A stretch of 64,000 nucleotides of DNA from Methylopila capsulata (GTDB lineage Bacteria > Pseudomonadota > Alphaproteobacteria > Rhizobiales > Methylopilaceae): the NCBI RefSeq assembly GCF_016907975.1, contig NZ_JAFBCY010000001.1, positions 496,001 to 560,000 of the forward strand, in the 5' to 3' direction. This document shows, piece after piece, positions 49,222 to 57,721 of this stretch. Every line of letters starts with the position of its first letter. Within the stretch, counting starts at the first letter, position 1. Position numbers and translations under genes: made by a program. A model generated the notes under the pieces. It was not told the DNA's origin. It made no database searches and saw only the letters and a list, made by a program, of their open reading frames with translations.

Positions 49222-49242
49222 GTCCCGGCTCAAGGCCGGGAC
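49222..49242. repeat. Dispersed 21-base repeat, copy 1
   Basis: GTCCCGGCTC-AAGGCCGGGAC forms a hairpin (CCCGGC opposite GCCGGG). It is the exact reverse complement of the stretch at 56135-56155. It lies in a 221-base gap between the Nudix and unknown exported genes, which otherwise holds no recognisable gene. Confidence 0.7.
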
Positions 49243-49379
49243 ACGAGAGCGGAGCTGTATGTTTCGGGCCGTTCCGCGTCAGTTGAACGCGGCTCCGCCT
49301 CACGCTCCGCCGTCCCCCCGGGACGCCCGGAATGACGGCGGGGTTCACCGCCTTAGCGAGACCGAAACCGCTCCCGGCG

Positions 49380-50660
49380 TCAGCGGACGCCGTCGGCGCA
49401 GTTGTAGTCGCCCTTGGCGTTGGCGAGCGCTTTGGTCACCGTGCCGGAGACCGTCTTGTCCAGCACCAGGCACACGTCGTAGCTGAGCGTGCCGCCCGCC
49501 GGAAAGCCGTCGAACGGCTGCGAGGTCGTCGAGGTGTCGTACACCTGGCTGATCGACATGCCGTAGTAGGCCGTCGAGCCCCAGGCCATCTTCTTGCTCG
49601 TCGTGGTAGCGTTGGCGTTGTTGTAGGGCAGCTCGTACTGGGCCGACTGGTAGGGCCACTCGTAGTCGCAGGGGATCTTCTGCGCCTGGAAGGGGCAGCC
49701 GTTGCCTCCGTTGTAGGTCACTGAGGTCTTGCCCCGGCCGTCGCTGTAGCCCTGGCGGGTGCGCGTGCTGCTGTAGGCCCGCGGCTCCACCAGCCCCATC
49801 TCGAACGAGCCCGCCGTCAGCGCCGAGTAGCGCGAGCCGTTGTTCGCGGTCTCCCAGGTCCAGGTGGAGTTTCGAGTCAGCGGCAGCGTGAGCGTTCGGA
49901 ACTGGAAGCGGTCGCCCCAGAGCGCCTGCTTGATCGGGCCGGGCGTCGCGCCGTCGAAGTTCAGCACGCCATAGGGTCCGCGCAGGTCGAAGCTCGCGCG
50001 GTTCACGCCGGGAAGGTTGTCCAGCATCACCTGCGTGCGGATCCGCGGATGATCCTTGCCCTCCTCGAAGTACCAGGTGATCCGCACCGGCAGCTGATAC
50101 AGCGCGTAGGAGGCGGCCGTCAGCGGCAGCTTGGGCGAATCGCCGCCGGTGTTGGGATTGAGGGTCGTGGCGTTGACCGTGCCGTAGCGGGGATAGCTCA
50201 CCTGATACTGGATCGCCGCCTTCTTCGGCGTCGAGGTCGAGAGCGGGACCCGCGTCGCCGCGAAGCCGCGTCCGAGCGGCGAATCGTCCTTGTTGAAGAT
50301 CTTGCCCGCGATGGTGTCCTGCGTGTTGTCGGAGAAGTCCCGGTACCGCTCGTGCGATACGAAGTATCCAAAGCCCTCGGCCGACGACGGCGGATTGGCC
50401 CGCATCGTCTTCCAGACCCCGTTCGACAGATATTGGTAGGTGAACTGCACGGCGTAGCCGCCATGCCCGGCGTTGCCCTCGCCCTCGCGCTTCAGCGACA
50501 CGGAGCGCTTGCGGCCTTTGGAATCGAGCCAGCTGTAGCGGTCGACCTTGAAACCGTTGACGGTCGTCTGCTGGACCAGAATGTTAGCGTTCGCAGGCGC
50601 CGTCGCCAGGCCGCAGGCGAGCGCCAGAGCGCTCGCCCCGGCGATGCGGATGAGTGTCAT
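49380..50660 (-). CDS. Exported protein of unknown function
   Basis: A 426-residue protein with a clear signal peptide (MTLIRIAGASALALACGLAT, ending ANA). The mature part is rich in Ser, Thr, Asn, Gly and aromatic residues and appears beta-rich, for example QFTYQYLSNGVWKTMRANPP and YSALTAGSFEMGLVEPRAYS. Two cysteine pairs (GCPF/PCDY and DVCLV/YNCAD) could form disulfides. I recognise no family. The start ATG at 50660 follows AAGGGGG. A promoter-like pair lies upstream at 50780-50809. It interrupts an otherwise conserved gene order, so it may be an acquired gene (inference). Confidence 0.85.
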   Translation of the reverse strand: MTLIRIAGASALALACGLATAPANANILVQQTTVNGFKVDRYSWLDSKGRKRSVSLKREGEGNAGHGGYAVQFTYQYLSNGVWKTMRANPPSSAEGFGYFVSHERYRDFSDNTQDTIAGKIFNKDDSPLGRGFAATRVPLSTSTPKKAAIQYQVSYPRYGTVNATTLNPNTGGDSPKLPLTAASYALYQLPVRITWYFEEGKDHPRIRTQVMLDNLPGVNRASFDLRGPYGVLNFDGATPGPIKQALWGDRFQFRTLTLPLTRNSTWTWETANNGSRYSALTAGSFEMGLVEPRAYSSTRTRQGYSDGRGKTSVTYNGGNGCPFQAQKIPCDYEWPYQSAQYELPYNNANATTTSKKMAWGSTAYYGMSISQVYDTSTTSQPFDGFPAGGTLSYDVCLVLDKTVSGTVTKALANAKGDYNCADGVR

Positions 50661-50779
50661 GATCTTAGTCCCCCTTGTGGCGCCGTTCCACAGAGCGAGA
50701 CCGCGTCTCTCGCACGGATCGGCGCGGCGCGGCCTCCGACGCGACGTCCCCCGACGCCGCCCTCCATGTGGCAAGTCCA

Positions 50780-50809
50780 ATCTAGGTCCAAAACAACGCC
50801 GATGGTCAA
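50780..50809 (-). promoter_or_regulatory. Candidate sigma-70-like promoter for the unknown exported gene
   Basis: Reading the minus strand, TTGACC is followed after 18 bases by CTAGAT, about 120 bases before the start codon of the exported protein gene. The -35 element matches consensus well; the -10 is weak. Confidence 0.35.
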
Positions 50810-50902
50810 TCGCTATTTTTGACCGGCGCGCGTCAGGCGCACCCCAGCCGCCGGGACTTGTCGGTGGCGCGTCACACCCGCCTGTGCTTTCTCCGCCTCG
50901 CC

Positions 50903-52078
50903 ATGACCGCGCTTTCAGATCCCCTCGCCGACTTTACGCCCCGCGACCGCAGGATCGGCATCACGGTCGCGATCGCCTGCGTGTCGCTCGTGGGCGTCGG
51001 GTTGAGCCTGTCGATCCCGTTGCTGTCCTTCGCGATGGAAAGCCGCGGCGCGAGCGGGGCCATGATCGGGCTGAACACCGCCATGGGCGGCGTCGCGACG
51101 GTCGCGGTCGCGCCCTTCATTCCACGACTCGCCGCGGGGCTCGGCGTGCGGCCGACGTTGTTCCTGGCTCTCGCCATCGGCGCCGCCGCCATCCTGGGCT
51201 TCGCGTTCATCCAGCCGTTCTGGGCGTGGTTCCCACTGCGGTTCGCCTTCGGCGTGTCGCTCGCCATCATGTTCGTGCTGTCGGAGTTCTGGATCAACGC
51301 GCTCGCGCCGGCGCGCTCGCGCGGGCTGGTGATGGGCGTCTACGTCACCGCGCTCTCGGTCGGCCTCGGCGCGGGCCCCTTGATCTTGGCCGGCGTCGGC
51401 ATGGATTCGCTCGCGCCCTACCTGACCTGCGCCGGGCTGTTCGTGGTCGCGGCCGGGCCGCTGCTGTTCGCGGGCTGCTCCGCCCCGCCGCTGGAGCGCG
51501 CCGAGAAGGGCCGGGGCGTCCTGTTCTTCCTGGCGCTCGCGCCGGTCGCCACGCTCTCGGCCTTCATCTTCGGCGCGGTCGAGACCGGCGCTTTCGCTTT
51601 TCTGCCGCTCTACGGCGTCCAGCTGGGCTTCGGGGCCACCACCGCCGCCCTGCTGGTGACCGCAATGGAGGTCGGCAACGTGCTGCTGCAGATCCCGCTC
51701 GGCCTGCTGAGCGACCGGATGGACCGCCGCAAGCTGCTGCTCGCGATCGGCGTCATCGGTTTCTTCGGCGCGCTGGCGATTCCGCTGGCCGGCGCCTCGG
51801 CCCCGCTGCTCTACACCGTGGTCGCGCTCTGGGGCGGGGTCGTGTGCGGACTCTACACCGTCGCCCTCGCCCACCTCGGCGCGCGGTTCTCGGGCACGGA
51901 CCTCGCGACCGCCAACGCGGCCTTCGTGGTGATGTACTCGTTCGGTCTGATCGCGGGCCCGCCGGTGCTGGGCGTCGGCTTCGACCTGTGGCCGCCCTAC
52001 GGCGCGCCGGCGGCGATCGCGGTGCTGATGGGCGTTTTCGCCCTCGTCGCGGCCTGGCGCGTGCGCGCGCCGTCTTGA
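50903..52078 (+). CDS. Major facilitator superfamily transporter
   Basis: A 391-residue inner-membrane protein with about 12 helices. The N-terminal half has GLNTAMGGVATVAVAPFIPR and a loop ending in ARSRGLVMGVYVTALSVG. The second half begins near LAPVATLSAFIFGAVETGAF and carries GLLSDRMDRRKLLL, the MFS loop motif in the C-terminal bundle. Substrate unknown; it resembles YcaD/UMF-type sugar or drug porters. I use the ATG at 50903. The frame from 50819 would add a non-hydrophobic extension through the promoter region. Confidence 0.9.
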   Translation: MTALSDPLADFTPRDRRIGITVAIACVSLVGVGLSLSIPLLSFAMESRGASGAMIGLNTAMGGVATVAVAPFIPRLAAGLGVRPTLFLALAIGAAAILGFAFIQPFWAWFPLRFAFGVSLAIMFVLSEFWINALAPARSRGLVMGVYVTALSVGLGAGPLILAGVGMDSLAPYLTCAGLFVVAAGPLLFAGCSAPPLERAEKGRGVLFFLALAPVATLSAFIFGAVETGAFAFLPLYGVQLGFGATTAALLVTAMEVGNVLLQIPLGLLSDRMDRRKLLLAIGVIGFFGALAIPLAGASAPLLYTVVALWGGVVCGLYTVALAHLGARFSGTDLATANAAFVVMYSFGLIAGPPVLGVGFDLWPPYGAPAAIAVLMGVFALVAAWRVRAPS

Positions 52079-52159
52079 CACAAGGCCGCGCCTGAGTAGG
52101 TTGCGCCCTCACATTCAGACGCTGGCGTTTCGCGCGCCCGCCCGCACGAGGTCAACGCC

Positions 52160-52327
52160 ATGGCGAAAGCCGCCAACATCAAGATCAAGCTGCTGAGCAC
52201 CGCCGACACCGGCGTGTTCTATGTGACCAGCAAGAACTCCCGCACCAAGACCGAGAAGATGGTGCTCAAGAAGTACGATCCGGTCGCGAAGAAGCACGTC
52301 GACTTCAAGGAGACCAAGATCAAGTGA
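52160..52327 (+). CDS. rpmG: 50S ribosomal protein L33
   Basis: A 55-residue ribosomal protein: [20 protein letters not shown], then [20 protein letters not shown] and a C-terminal [12 protein letters not shown]. This is the alphaproteobacterial L33 form without zinc-binding cysteines. It is followed by a strong terminator at 52361-52385. The gene lies beside the pleD-divK block, as usual in the order. Confidence 0.97.
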   Translation: MAKAANIKIKLLSTADTGVFYVTSKNSRTKTEKMVLKKYDPVAKKHVDFKETKIK

Positions 52328-52360
52328 TCTTGGCCTGAAGCCGCTTCGAGGCTTCGCGAC

Positions 52361-52385
52361 AAGGCGCCCTCCGGGGCGCCTTTTG
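52361..52385 (+). terminator. Intrinsic terminator of rpmG
   Basis: Stem AAGGCGCC-CTCCGG-GGCGCCTT followed by TTGCG. The stem is 8 base pairs with a 6-base loop, ending in a run of four T. It lies 34 bases after the rpmG stop. Confidence 0.85.
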
Positions 52386-52389
52386 CGTT

Positions 52390-52575
52390 TCAGAGCCCGT
52401 GCAGCAGCCGACCGGGGCGCGTGGCGGTCATCCAGTCGGGCGCGAGGCCGAGCCACTGCAGGCCCGCGACCGCGAGACAGAGCGCGAGCACGACGCCGAT
52501 CATGATGAGGCGCTGGGTCGATTGGCGACGGCGCGCCATGAGCGCGAGTCGGGTGAAGAGCCGGATCAGATCCAT
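52390..52575 (-). CDS. Small single-pass membrane protein
   Basis: A 61-residue protein with a basic N-terminal part (MARRRQSTQRLIM) and one hydrophobic helix (MIGVVLALCLAVAGLQWLGL), then a short Arg/Pro-rich tail. The family is not named that I know, but similar small proteins are found between rpmG and pleD in relatives (recollection). It lies 37 bases after the pleD stop, in the same direction, so it may be the last gene of the divK-pleD operon. Confidence 0.7.
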   Translation of the reverse strand: MDLIRLFTRLALMARRRQSTQRLIMIGVVLALCLAVAGLQWLGLAPDWMTATRPGRLLHGL

Positions 52576-52612
52576 GCGCGATCGTTAGCAGACCCGGGCC
52601 GCCTGGACAGCC

Positions 52613-53986
52613 TCAGGCCGCGTCGGCGGCCACGCGGTTGCGGCCTTCGCTCTTCGCCCGGTAGAGCGCGACGTCGGCCCGCTTCAGCAGCGACGCCGCG
52701 TCGTCGACCGCGACGTCGAAGCTCGCGACGCCGATCGAGGCGGTGACGTCGATCGTGCGCGCGCCCCGCGCGATCCGGAACGGGTCGCCCGCCATGCGGC
52801 GCCGGATGCGCTCCGCAACCAGCTGCGCGACCTTGGCGTCGGTCTCCGGCATGACCACGACGAACTCCTCGCCGCCGAGACGGCAGGCGAGATCGATGCC
52901 GCGGACGCTGGCCTTGAGGCGCGCCGCGAACTCGCGCAGCACCTCGTCGCCGGCGTCGTGGCCGTGGGTGTCGTTCACCCGCTTGAAGAAGTCGATGTCC
53001 ACGACCAGCGCCGACAGCGGCCGGTCGCGGGCGGTCGCCTGATCGAGCAGGCTCTGGAGATGCATCTCCATGTAGCGCCGGTTGTGCAGGCCCGTCAGGC
53101 CGTCGGTGATGGCGAGCGCCATGCTCTCCAGCAGGTTCGAGCGCAGGCGCTCGTTGTAGCGCTTGCGGCGGATCTGGGTGCGCACGCGCGCCACGAGCTC
53201 GTTGGCGTCGAGCGGGCGCAGCAGATAGTCGTTCACGCCGACCTCGAGCCCGCGGATCACCCGGGCCGTCTGGTCGTGGTCGGCGACCAGCAGGATCGGC
53301 AACATGCGGGTGCGCTCCAGCGAGCGGACCTGCGCGCAGAGCCTCAGCGCGTCGAAGTCGCGCAGCTCCAGCGCGACGATCATCAGGTCGAACTCGCCCT
53401 CCGCCGCCCGGAACAGCGCCTCGTACGGCGAGGGCTCCGACGAGACCGACTGCCCGGTCGCGAGGGCCGCGGCGATGCGGGACTGCGAGACGTCGCGGTC
53501 GTCGACGAGCAGCACGCGGCCGTGGAGGCCGTCGTCCGCCATGGCCTCGACCAGCGCGTCGGTCATCCCGATCTCGCGGGTCGTCTGGGCGCGCAGGCGG
53601 AGCTCGTCTCCGAGCATCTTGAGCCGCGCCAGCGAGCGGATCCGCGCGAGCAGCGCGACGTCGGCCACAGGCTTCGTCAGGAAATCGTCGGCGCCGGCCT
53701 CGAGGCCGCGGACCCGGTCCGCCGGCTGGTCGAGCGCCGTCACCATGACCACGGGGATGTGGTGCGTCTTCGGGTCGGCCTTGAGCCGGCGGCAGACCTC
53801 GAAGCCGTCGAGGCCCGGCATGACGACGTCGAGCAGCACGACGTCGCACTGCGCCCGCGCGCAGATCTCCAGCGCCTCGGTCCCGTTCGTGGCGGTCATC
53901 ACCTCGAAGTACTCGGCGGTCAGGCGCGCCGAGAGCAGCTTCAGGTTTGCAGGCACGTCGTCGACGACGAGGATCCGAGCGGTCAC
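52613..53986 (-). CDS. pleD: PleD-type diguanylate cyclase response regulator
   Basis: A 457-residue protein that makes c-di-GMP and helps control polar development. REC1 (residues about 1-120) has VVDDVPANL and the phospho-acceptor Asp in VVLLDVVMPGLDG. A REC2 adaptor (about 155-270) is degenerate. The GGDEF domain carries the active-site variant LGGEEFVVVMPE near residue 370. The RGID just before it is the RxxD inhibitory (I) site, so product feedback inhibition is expected. It lies 13 bases after divK; the divK-pleD operon is the hallmark of this order and of Caulobacter. Confidence 0.95.
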   Translation of the reverse strand: MTARILVVDDVPANLKLLSARLTAEYFEVMTATNGTEALEICARAQCDVVLLDVVMPGLDGFEVCRRLKADPKTHHIPVVMVTALDQPADRVRGLEAGADDFLTKPVADVALLARIRSLARLKMLGDELRLRAQTTREIGMTDALVEAMADDGLHGRVLLVDDRDVSQSRIAAALATGQSVSSEPSPYEALFRAAEGEFDLMIVALELRDFDALRLCAQVRSLERTRMLPILLVADHDQTARVIRGLEVGVNDYLLRPLDANELVARVRTQIRRKRYNERLRSNLLESMALAITDGLTGLHNRRYMEMHLQSLLDQATARDRPLSALVVDIDFFKRVNDTHGHDAGDEVLREFAARLKASVRGIDLACRLGGEEFVVVMPETDAKVAQLVAERIRRRMAGDPFRIARGARTIDVTASIGVASFDVAVDDAASLLKRADVALYRAKSEGRNRVAADAA

Positions 53987-53999
53987 GACCTCAGGCTCC

Positions 54000-54371
54000 T
54001 TAGGAATCGCCGAGGTAATGGCGGACGGTCTCGAGGAACTTCGCGACGGAGATCGGCTTCGACAGATAGGCCTCGCAGCCGCCGCCGCGGATGCGCTCCT
54101 CGTCGCCCTTCATGGCGAAGGCGGTGACCGCGATCACGGGGATCGCCCGCGTGCGCTCGTCCTCCTTCAGCCAGCGCGTCACGTCGAGGCCCGAGACCTC
54201 CGGCAGCTGGATGTCCATGAGGATGAGGTCGGGATGGTGCTCGCGCGCCAGTTCGAGCGCCTCGATTCCGTTGCGGGTCTCGAGCGTCGCGTAGCCGTGC
54301 GCTTCGAGAAGATCGTGGAAGAGCTTCATATTGAGCTCGTTGTCCTCCACGATCAGGACGGTCTTCGGCAT
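54000..54371 (-). CDS. divK: Single-domain response regulator DivK
   Basis: A 123-residue receiver domain without output. [20 protein letters not shown] carries the acidic pocket, [16 protein letters not shown] the phospho-acceptor Asp, and [16 protein letters not shown] the conserved Thr; Lys is in YLSKPISV. DivK is phosphorylated by DivJ/PleC-type kinases and sets cell-cycle polarity through the CtrA pathway. The start ATG at 54371 is chosen; the open frame upstream is non-coding. It is the promoter-proximal gene of divK-pleD. Confidence 0.95.
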   Translation of the reverse strand: MPKTVLIVEDNELNMKLFHDLLEAHGYATLETRNGIEALELAREHHPDLILMDIQLPEVSGLDVTRWLKEDERTRAIPVIAVTAFAMKGDEERIRGGGCEAYLSKPISVAKFLETVRHYLGDS

Positions 54372-54532
54372 GGTGCCCCTGTACTCCCCGCCCGCGCGAC
54401 ATTGCGCGGGTTCGACGCCGTCCGGGCCGGCTGTCGTTTCGGGCGGAACGATGTTCTCGCGAAACGGCGGCGACCTCTTCATATTTCGCAAAATGCTACC
54501 GAAGATTCCTTGAGAAAACGCGAACGCTCAGC

Positions 54533-54829
54533 ATGAAACAGCCTCAGCACCCGACGGCGGACGCCGCGCTCGACCTCGCGGCCGCGGCGCTCGGCTTTCT
54601 TGCGTCCGACCCCGAGCGCCTCGGCCGGTTCCTCGCGCTGTCGGGCCTCGATCCGAGCGACGTGCGCGCCGCCGCGGCCGATCCCGGCTTCCTGCCTGCC
54701 GTGCTCGACTACGTGCTCGCCGACGAGACGCTGCTCGTGGCCTTCGCCGAGTCGCACGGCGTCCCGCCCGAGCGCGTGTCCCGCGCCCGCGCGGCCCTCG
54801 GCGGCGTAGGCTACGATCGATCGACCTGA
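54533..54829 (+). CDS. DUF3572 family protein
   Basis: A 98-residue protein with the DUF3572 pattern: AALDLAAAALGFLASDPERL, RFLALSGLDPSDVRAAAADP and GFLPAVLDYVLADETLLVAF. It is mostly helical and cytoplasmic. Function is unknown. It lies 11 bases upstream of dinB in the same direction and is divergent from divK, a layout common in the order. Confidence 0.9.
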   Translation: MKQPQHPTADAALDLAAAALGFLASDPERLGRFLALSGLDPSDVRAAAADPGFLPAVLDYVLADETLLVAFAESHGVPPERVSRARAALGGVGYDRST

Positions 54830-54840
54830 GGACCAAACCG

Positions 54841-56121
54841 ATGGGCGCGCCTCCCGCCGCCTTCGCCTTCTGCCGGGACTGCCTCACGCTCGCAGGGCCG
54901 GCGCCGCGGTGCCGCGCCTGCGGCAGTCCGCGAATCGCGCGACACCCCGATCTTGGGCGTATGACCATCGCGCATGTGGACTGCGACGCCTTCTTCGCGA
55001 CCGTGGAGAAGCGCGACGACCCCAGCCTCGCCGACCGTCCGGTGATCATCGGCGGCGGAAAACGCGGCGTGGTCTCAACCGCTTGCTACGTCGCGCGCAT
55101 CCGCGGCGTGAAGTCCGCGATGCCGATGTTCAAGGCGCTGAAGCTCTGCCCGGACGCAGTCGTCATCAAGCCGAACTTCGCGAAATACGTCGAGGCCAGC
55201 CGCGCAGTCCGCGCCAAGATGCTGGCGCTAACGCCGCTGGTCGAGCCGCTGTCGATCGACGAGGCCTTCCTCGACCTCTCCGGCACCGAGGCGTTGCACG
55301 GCGCTCCCGCGGCGCTCGTGCTGGCGCGCTTCGCGCGGGAGGTGGAGCGCGACGTCGGAATCTCGGTGTCGGTGGGGCTAGCCTCCAACAAGTTCCTCGC
55401 CAAGATCGCCTCCGACCTCGACAAGCCGCGCGGCTTCGCGACGCTCTCGATCGACGAGGCGCCGGCCTTCCTCGCGCCGCGGCCGGTGAGCTTCCTCTGG
55501 GGCGTCGGCCCGGCCTTCGCCGAGACGCTGACGCGCGACGGCCTGCGCACGATCGGCGATCTGCAGCGCGCGGAGCCGCGGGACCTCGCGCGCCGCTACG
55601 GCGACGGCGGCCTGCGCCTCTCGCGCCTCGCCTTCGGCCGCGACGACCGCAAGGTCTCCCCGGACCGCGAGCGCAAGAGCGTCGGCGCGGAGACGACCTT
55701 CGACAGCGACGTCGCGCGGCTCGACGACCTCACGCCTCACCTCTTCCGCCTGAGCGAGAAGGTGGCCGACCGCCTGCGCGCGGACGGCATCGCCGGGCAG
55801 ACCGTGACCTTGAAGCTCAAGACCGCCGACTTTCGGCTGCGCACCCGCGCCCACGCCCTGCCCGCCCCGACGCGGCTCGCCGGCCGCATCTTCGAGACGG
55901 CCCAAGCGCTTCTGACGCGCGAGGCCGACGGCACGGCGTTCCGTCTGATCGGCGTCGCGGTGTCGGAGCTCGCGCCGGAAGCGCTGGCCGACCCGCGCGA
56001 TCTCGTCGACGACCGCACGGAGAAGCTCGCGGCGGTCGAGGCCGCGGTCGCGAGCCTGCGCGCGCGCTTCGGCCGCGAATCGGTCGAACGCGCCTTCGCC
56101 AAGCGCCCGCCGCGAGGATGA
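54841..56121 (+). CDS. dinB: DNA polymerase IV (Y-family) with an N-terminal zinc-ribbon extension
   Basis: A 426-residue translesion polymerase. The Y-family catalytic motifs are TIAHVDCDAFFATVEKRDD and LSIDEAFLDLSG, and the HhH region is SFLWGVGPAFAETL. An N-terminal extension of about 40 residues has two CxxC pairs (CRDC and CRAC), forming a small zinc ribbon. I recall this extension from DinB proteins of the order. A start at the internal MTIAHVD (54961) would remove it; the ATG at 54841 is 11 bases after DUF3572 and fits an operon. Confidence 0.94.
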   Translation: MGAPPAAFAFCRDCLTLAGPAPRCRACGSPRIARHPDLGRMTIAHVDCDAFFATVEKRDDPSLADRPVIIGGGKRGVVSTACYVARIRGVKSAMPMFKALKLCPDAVVIKPNFAKYVEASRAVRAKMLALTPLVEPLSIDEAFLDLSGTEALHGAPAALVLARFAREVERDVGISVSVGLASNKFLAKIASDLDKPRGFATLSIDEAPAFLAPRPVSFLWGVGPAFAETLTRDGLRTIGDLQRAEPRDLARRYGDGGLRLSRLAFGRDDRKVSPDRERKSVGAETTFDSDVARLDDLTPHLFRLSEKVADRLRADGIAGQTVTLKLKTADFRLRTRAHALPAPTRLAGRIFETAQALLTREADGTAFRLIGVAVSELAPEALADPRDLVDDRTEKLAAVEAAVASLRARFGRESVERAFAKRPPRG

Positions 56122-56134
56122 ATCCCACGCTCGC

Positions 56135-56155
56135 GTCCCGGCCTTGAGCCGGGAC
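56135..56155. repeat. Dispersed 21-base repeat, copy 2
   Basis: GTCCCGGCCTTGAGCCGGGA plus C; the exact reverse complement of 49222-49242. It lies in the 69-base gap between the convergent dinB and eipB genes and can form a hairpin, so it may also end transcription. Confidence 0.7.
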
Positions 56156-56190
56156 GCGAAGGGCAAGCGCTCGGGTCCCCGCAGCGTTTC

Positions 56191-57048
56191 CTACTTGCAG
56201 ACTGTCGCCTTCAGGAACTTCAACTCCTTGAGCTCGCCGTCGAGGACGAAGTCGCCGTAATCGATCTTCATCGCCCGGCTGACGCCGTTGTCGTAGAGGT
56301 CGAAGCTCATAGCGTAGATCGGCGTCTGCTCGCCGCCGCTGTCCTTCTTGTCGCGGTCGGGCGCCTTGCCGCGCTCGAAGTAGCTCACCGACACCGGCCA
56401 GCGCGTCGCCTTCGCCAGCTCCGGCGTCTTGGCGGCGGCCTCAAGGTTCGCGGGCTCCGCCGTCTCCGGCTTTCCGATCACGGTCAGCGTGTCGTAGACC
56501 TTGTCGCCGTCTTCGGAGCCGTCGTAGACCGCGGCCGACAGCAGCTTGTCGCCGCGTTCGGCCGCCTCGAGGATCTTGCGCAGGTGCTCGGTCGGGAACA
56601 GCGTCTCCTCGCCGAAGCCCTTGTCGGATTTCTCGGGCTTCGAGATCGTCACCTTGACCGCGTCGGCGCCGCGCTCGGCGCGCCCGTCGGTGTCCTTCTC
56701 GAGCTGCTGGTTGAGATAGTTCTGGGCCGTGAAGCGGAAGCTCTTGGCCGCCCCGTCCTCCCAGGTGGCGGAGCGCAGGTCGGAGACGTTGGTCTCCCCT
56801 TCGCTGTTGCCGATCTCGGTCACCTGCCGGAACGACAGCGCGTAGCCCTCGCACGGGGCGCCGGTGAACTCGTAGACGATCCGGCCGCGGATCTGGTCGA
56901 CGCTGGAGGAGCCTCGGGTCTCGCGCAGCTTCAGCTCGTAGACCGCCCGATGGGGCGCGAGCGTCGGTTCGGCTCGGGCCGGCGCGGCGGTCGCGAAGGT
57001 CGCAGCGGCGGCGGCGGCGAGAATCACGGGGCGGATGGGGTGGATCAC
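56191..57048 (-). CDS. eipB: Cell envelope integrity protein EipB-like (DUF1849)
   Basis: A 285-residue periplasmic protein with a signal peptide (LAAAAAATFATAAPARA). LAPHRAVYELKLRETRGSSS and GRIVYEFTGAPCEGYAL begin the mature domain. Only two Cys remain after cleavage, at PCEGY and at the C-terminal TVCK, matching the conserved disulfide described for Brucella EipB, a beta-spiral protein needed for envelope integrity. The start codon appears to be a GTG. It is convergent with dinB and divergent from ridA. Confidence 0.92.
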   Translation of the reverse strand: MIHPIRPVILAAAAAATFATAAPARAEPTLAPHRAVYELKLRETRGSSSVDQIRGRIVYEFTGAPCEGYALSFRQVTEIGNSEGETNVSDLRSATWEDGAAKSFRFTAQNYLNQQLEKDTDGRAERGADAVKVTISKPEKSDKGFGEETLFPTEHLRKILEAAERGDKLLSAAVYDGSEDGDKVYDTLTVIGKPETAEPANLEAAAKTPELAKATRWPVSVSYFERGKAPDRDKKDSGGEQTPIYAMSFDLYDNGVSRAMKIDYGDFVLDGELKELKFLKATVCK

Positions 57049-57246
57049 GTGAGGACAGCCTCGCTCGATAAGTCATCGTCATCATGCGGCGCCGCGGCGC
57101 GAACGCAACGGGAGGTTCGCGATATGCGCCGCCATCATCGTCATCGCGGGCCAGCGTGGCGGAAATGGGTCTTATGTCCGCTTGCAGCGCGGCGCGCCTT
57201 GGGCCACACCGGCGCGAACCTCGCCTGAATACGGAGATTTCGCCCC

Positions 57247-57711
57247 ATGGCCGGACAGATCGAAGCCAAGCTCGCCGAACTCGGCGTCACGCTCCCCTCG
57301 CCCAATCCGCCCGCGGCGAACTACGTGCCCGCGGTCCTGTCCGGCTCCTACCTCTACGTCTCCGGCCAGCTTCCGATCGACGCGAACGGCCTCACCCTGA
57401 AGGGCACGCTCGGCGCCGGCGTCTCGATCGAAGACGCCCAGGAGGCCGCGAAGCTCTGCGCGATCAACATCCTGGCCCAGGCCCGCGCCGTGCTGGGCGA
57501 TCTCGACCGCGTGGTCCGCGTGGTGAAGCTCGTCGGCTTCGTCGCCTCCACGGCGGACTTCGGCGACCAGCCGAAGGTCGTCAACGGCGCCTCGGACTTC
57601 ATGGTCGCGGCGCTGGGCGACAAGGGCCGCCACGCCCGCTCCGCCGTCGGCGTCGCCGCGCTGCCGTTCGGCGCGGCCGTCGAGGTCGAAGCGATCATCG
57701 AAATCGCCTGA
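57247..57711 (+). CDS. RidA/YjgF/YER057c/UK114 family protein
   Basis: A 154-residue trimeric cytoplasmic enzyme fold that hydrolyses reactive enamine/imine intermediates. SGSYLYVSGQLPIDANG and the Arg-containing GRHARSAVGVAALPFGAAVE (Arg is the catalytic residue in RidA) are present. The length is slightly above the classical 128 residues and matches the longer YjgF subgroup. The start ATG follows GGAGAT. Ten bases separate it from ugpQ. Confidence 0.93.
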   Translation: MAGQIEAKLAELGVTLPSPNPPAANYVPAVLSGSYLYVSGQLPIDANGLTLKGTLGAGVSIEDAQEAAKLCAINILAQARAVLGDLDRVVRVVKLVGFVASTADFGDQPKVVNGASDFMVAALGDKGRHARSAVGVAALPFGAAVEVEAIIEIA

Positions 57712-57721
57712 GCGGCCGCCC

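Noticed and set aside
54372-54532. CtrA-type site upstream of divK
   Set aside because: No TTAA-N7-TTAA pair is present in the gap between divK and the DUF3572 gene.
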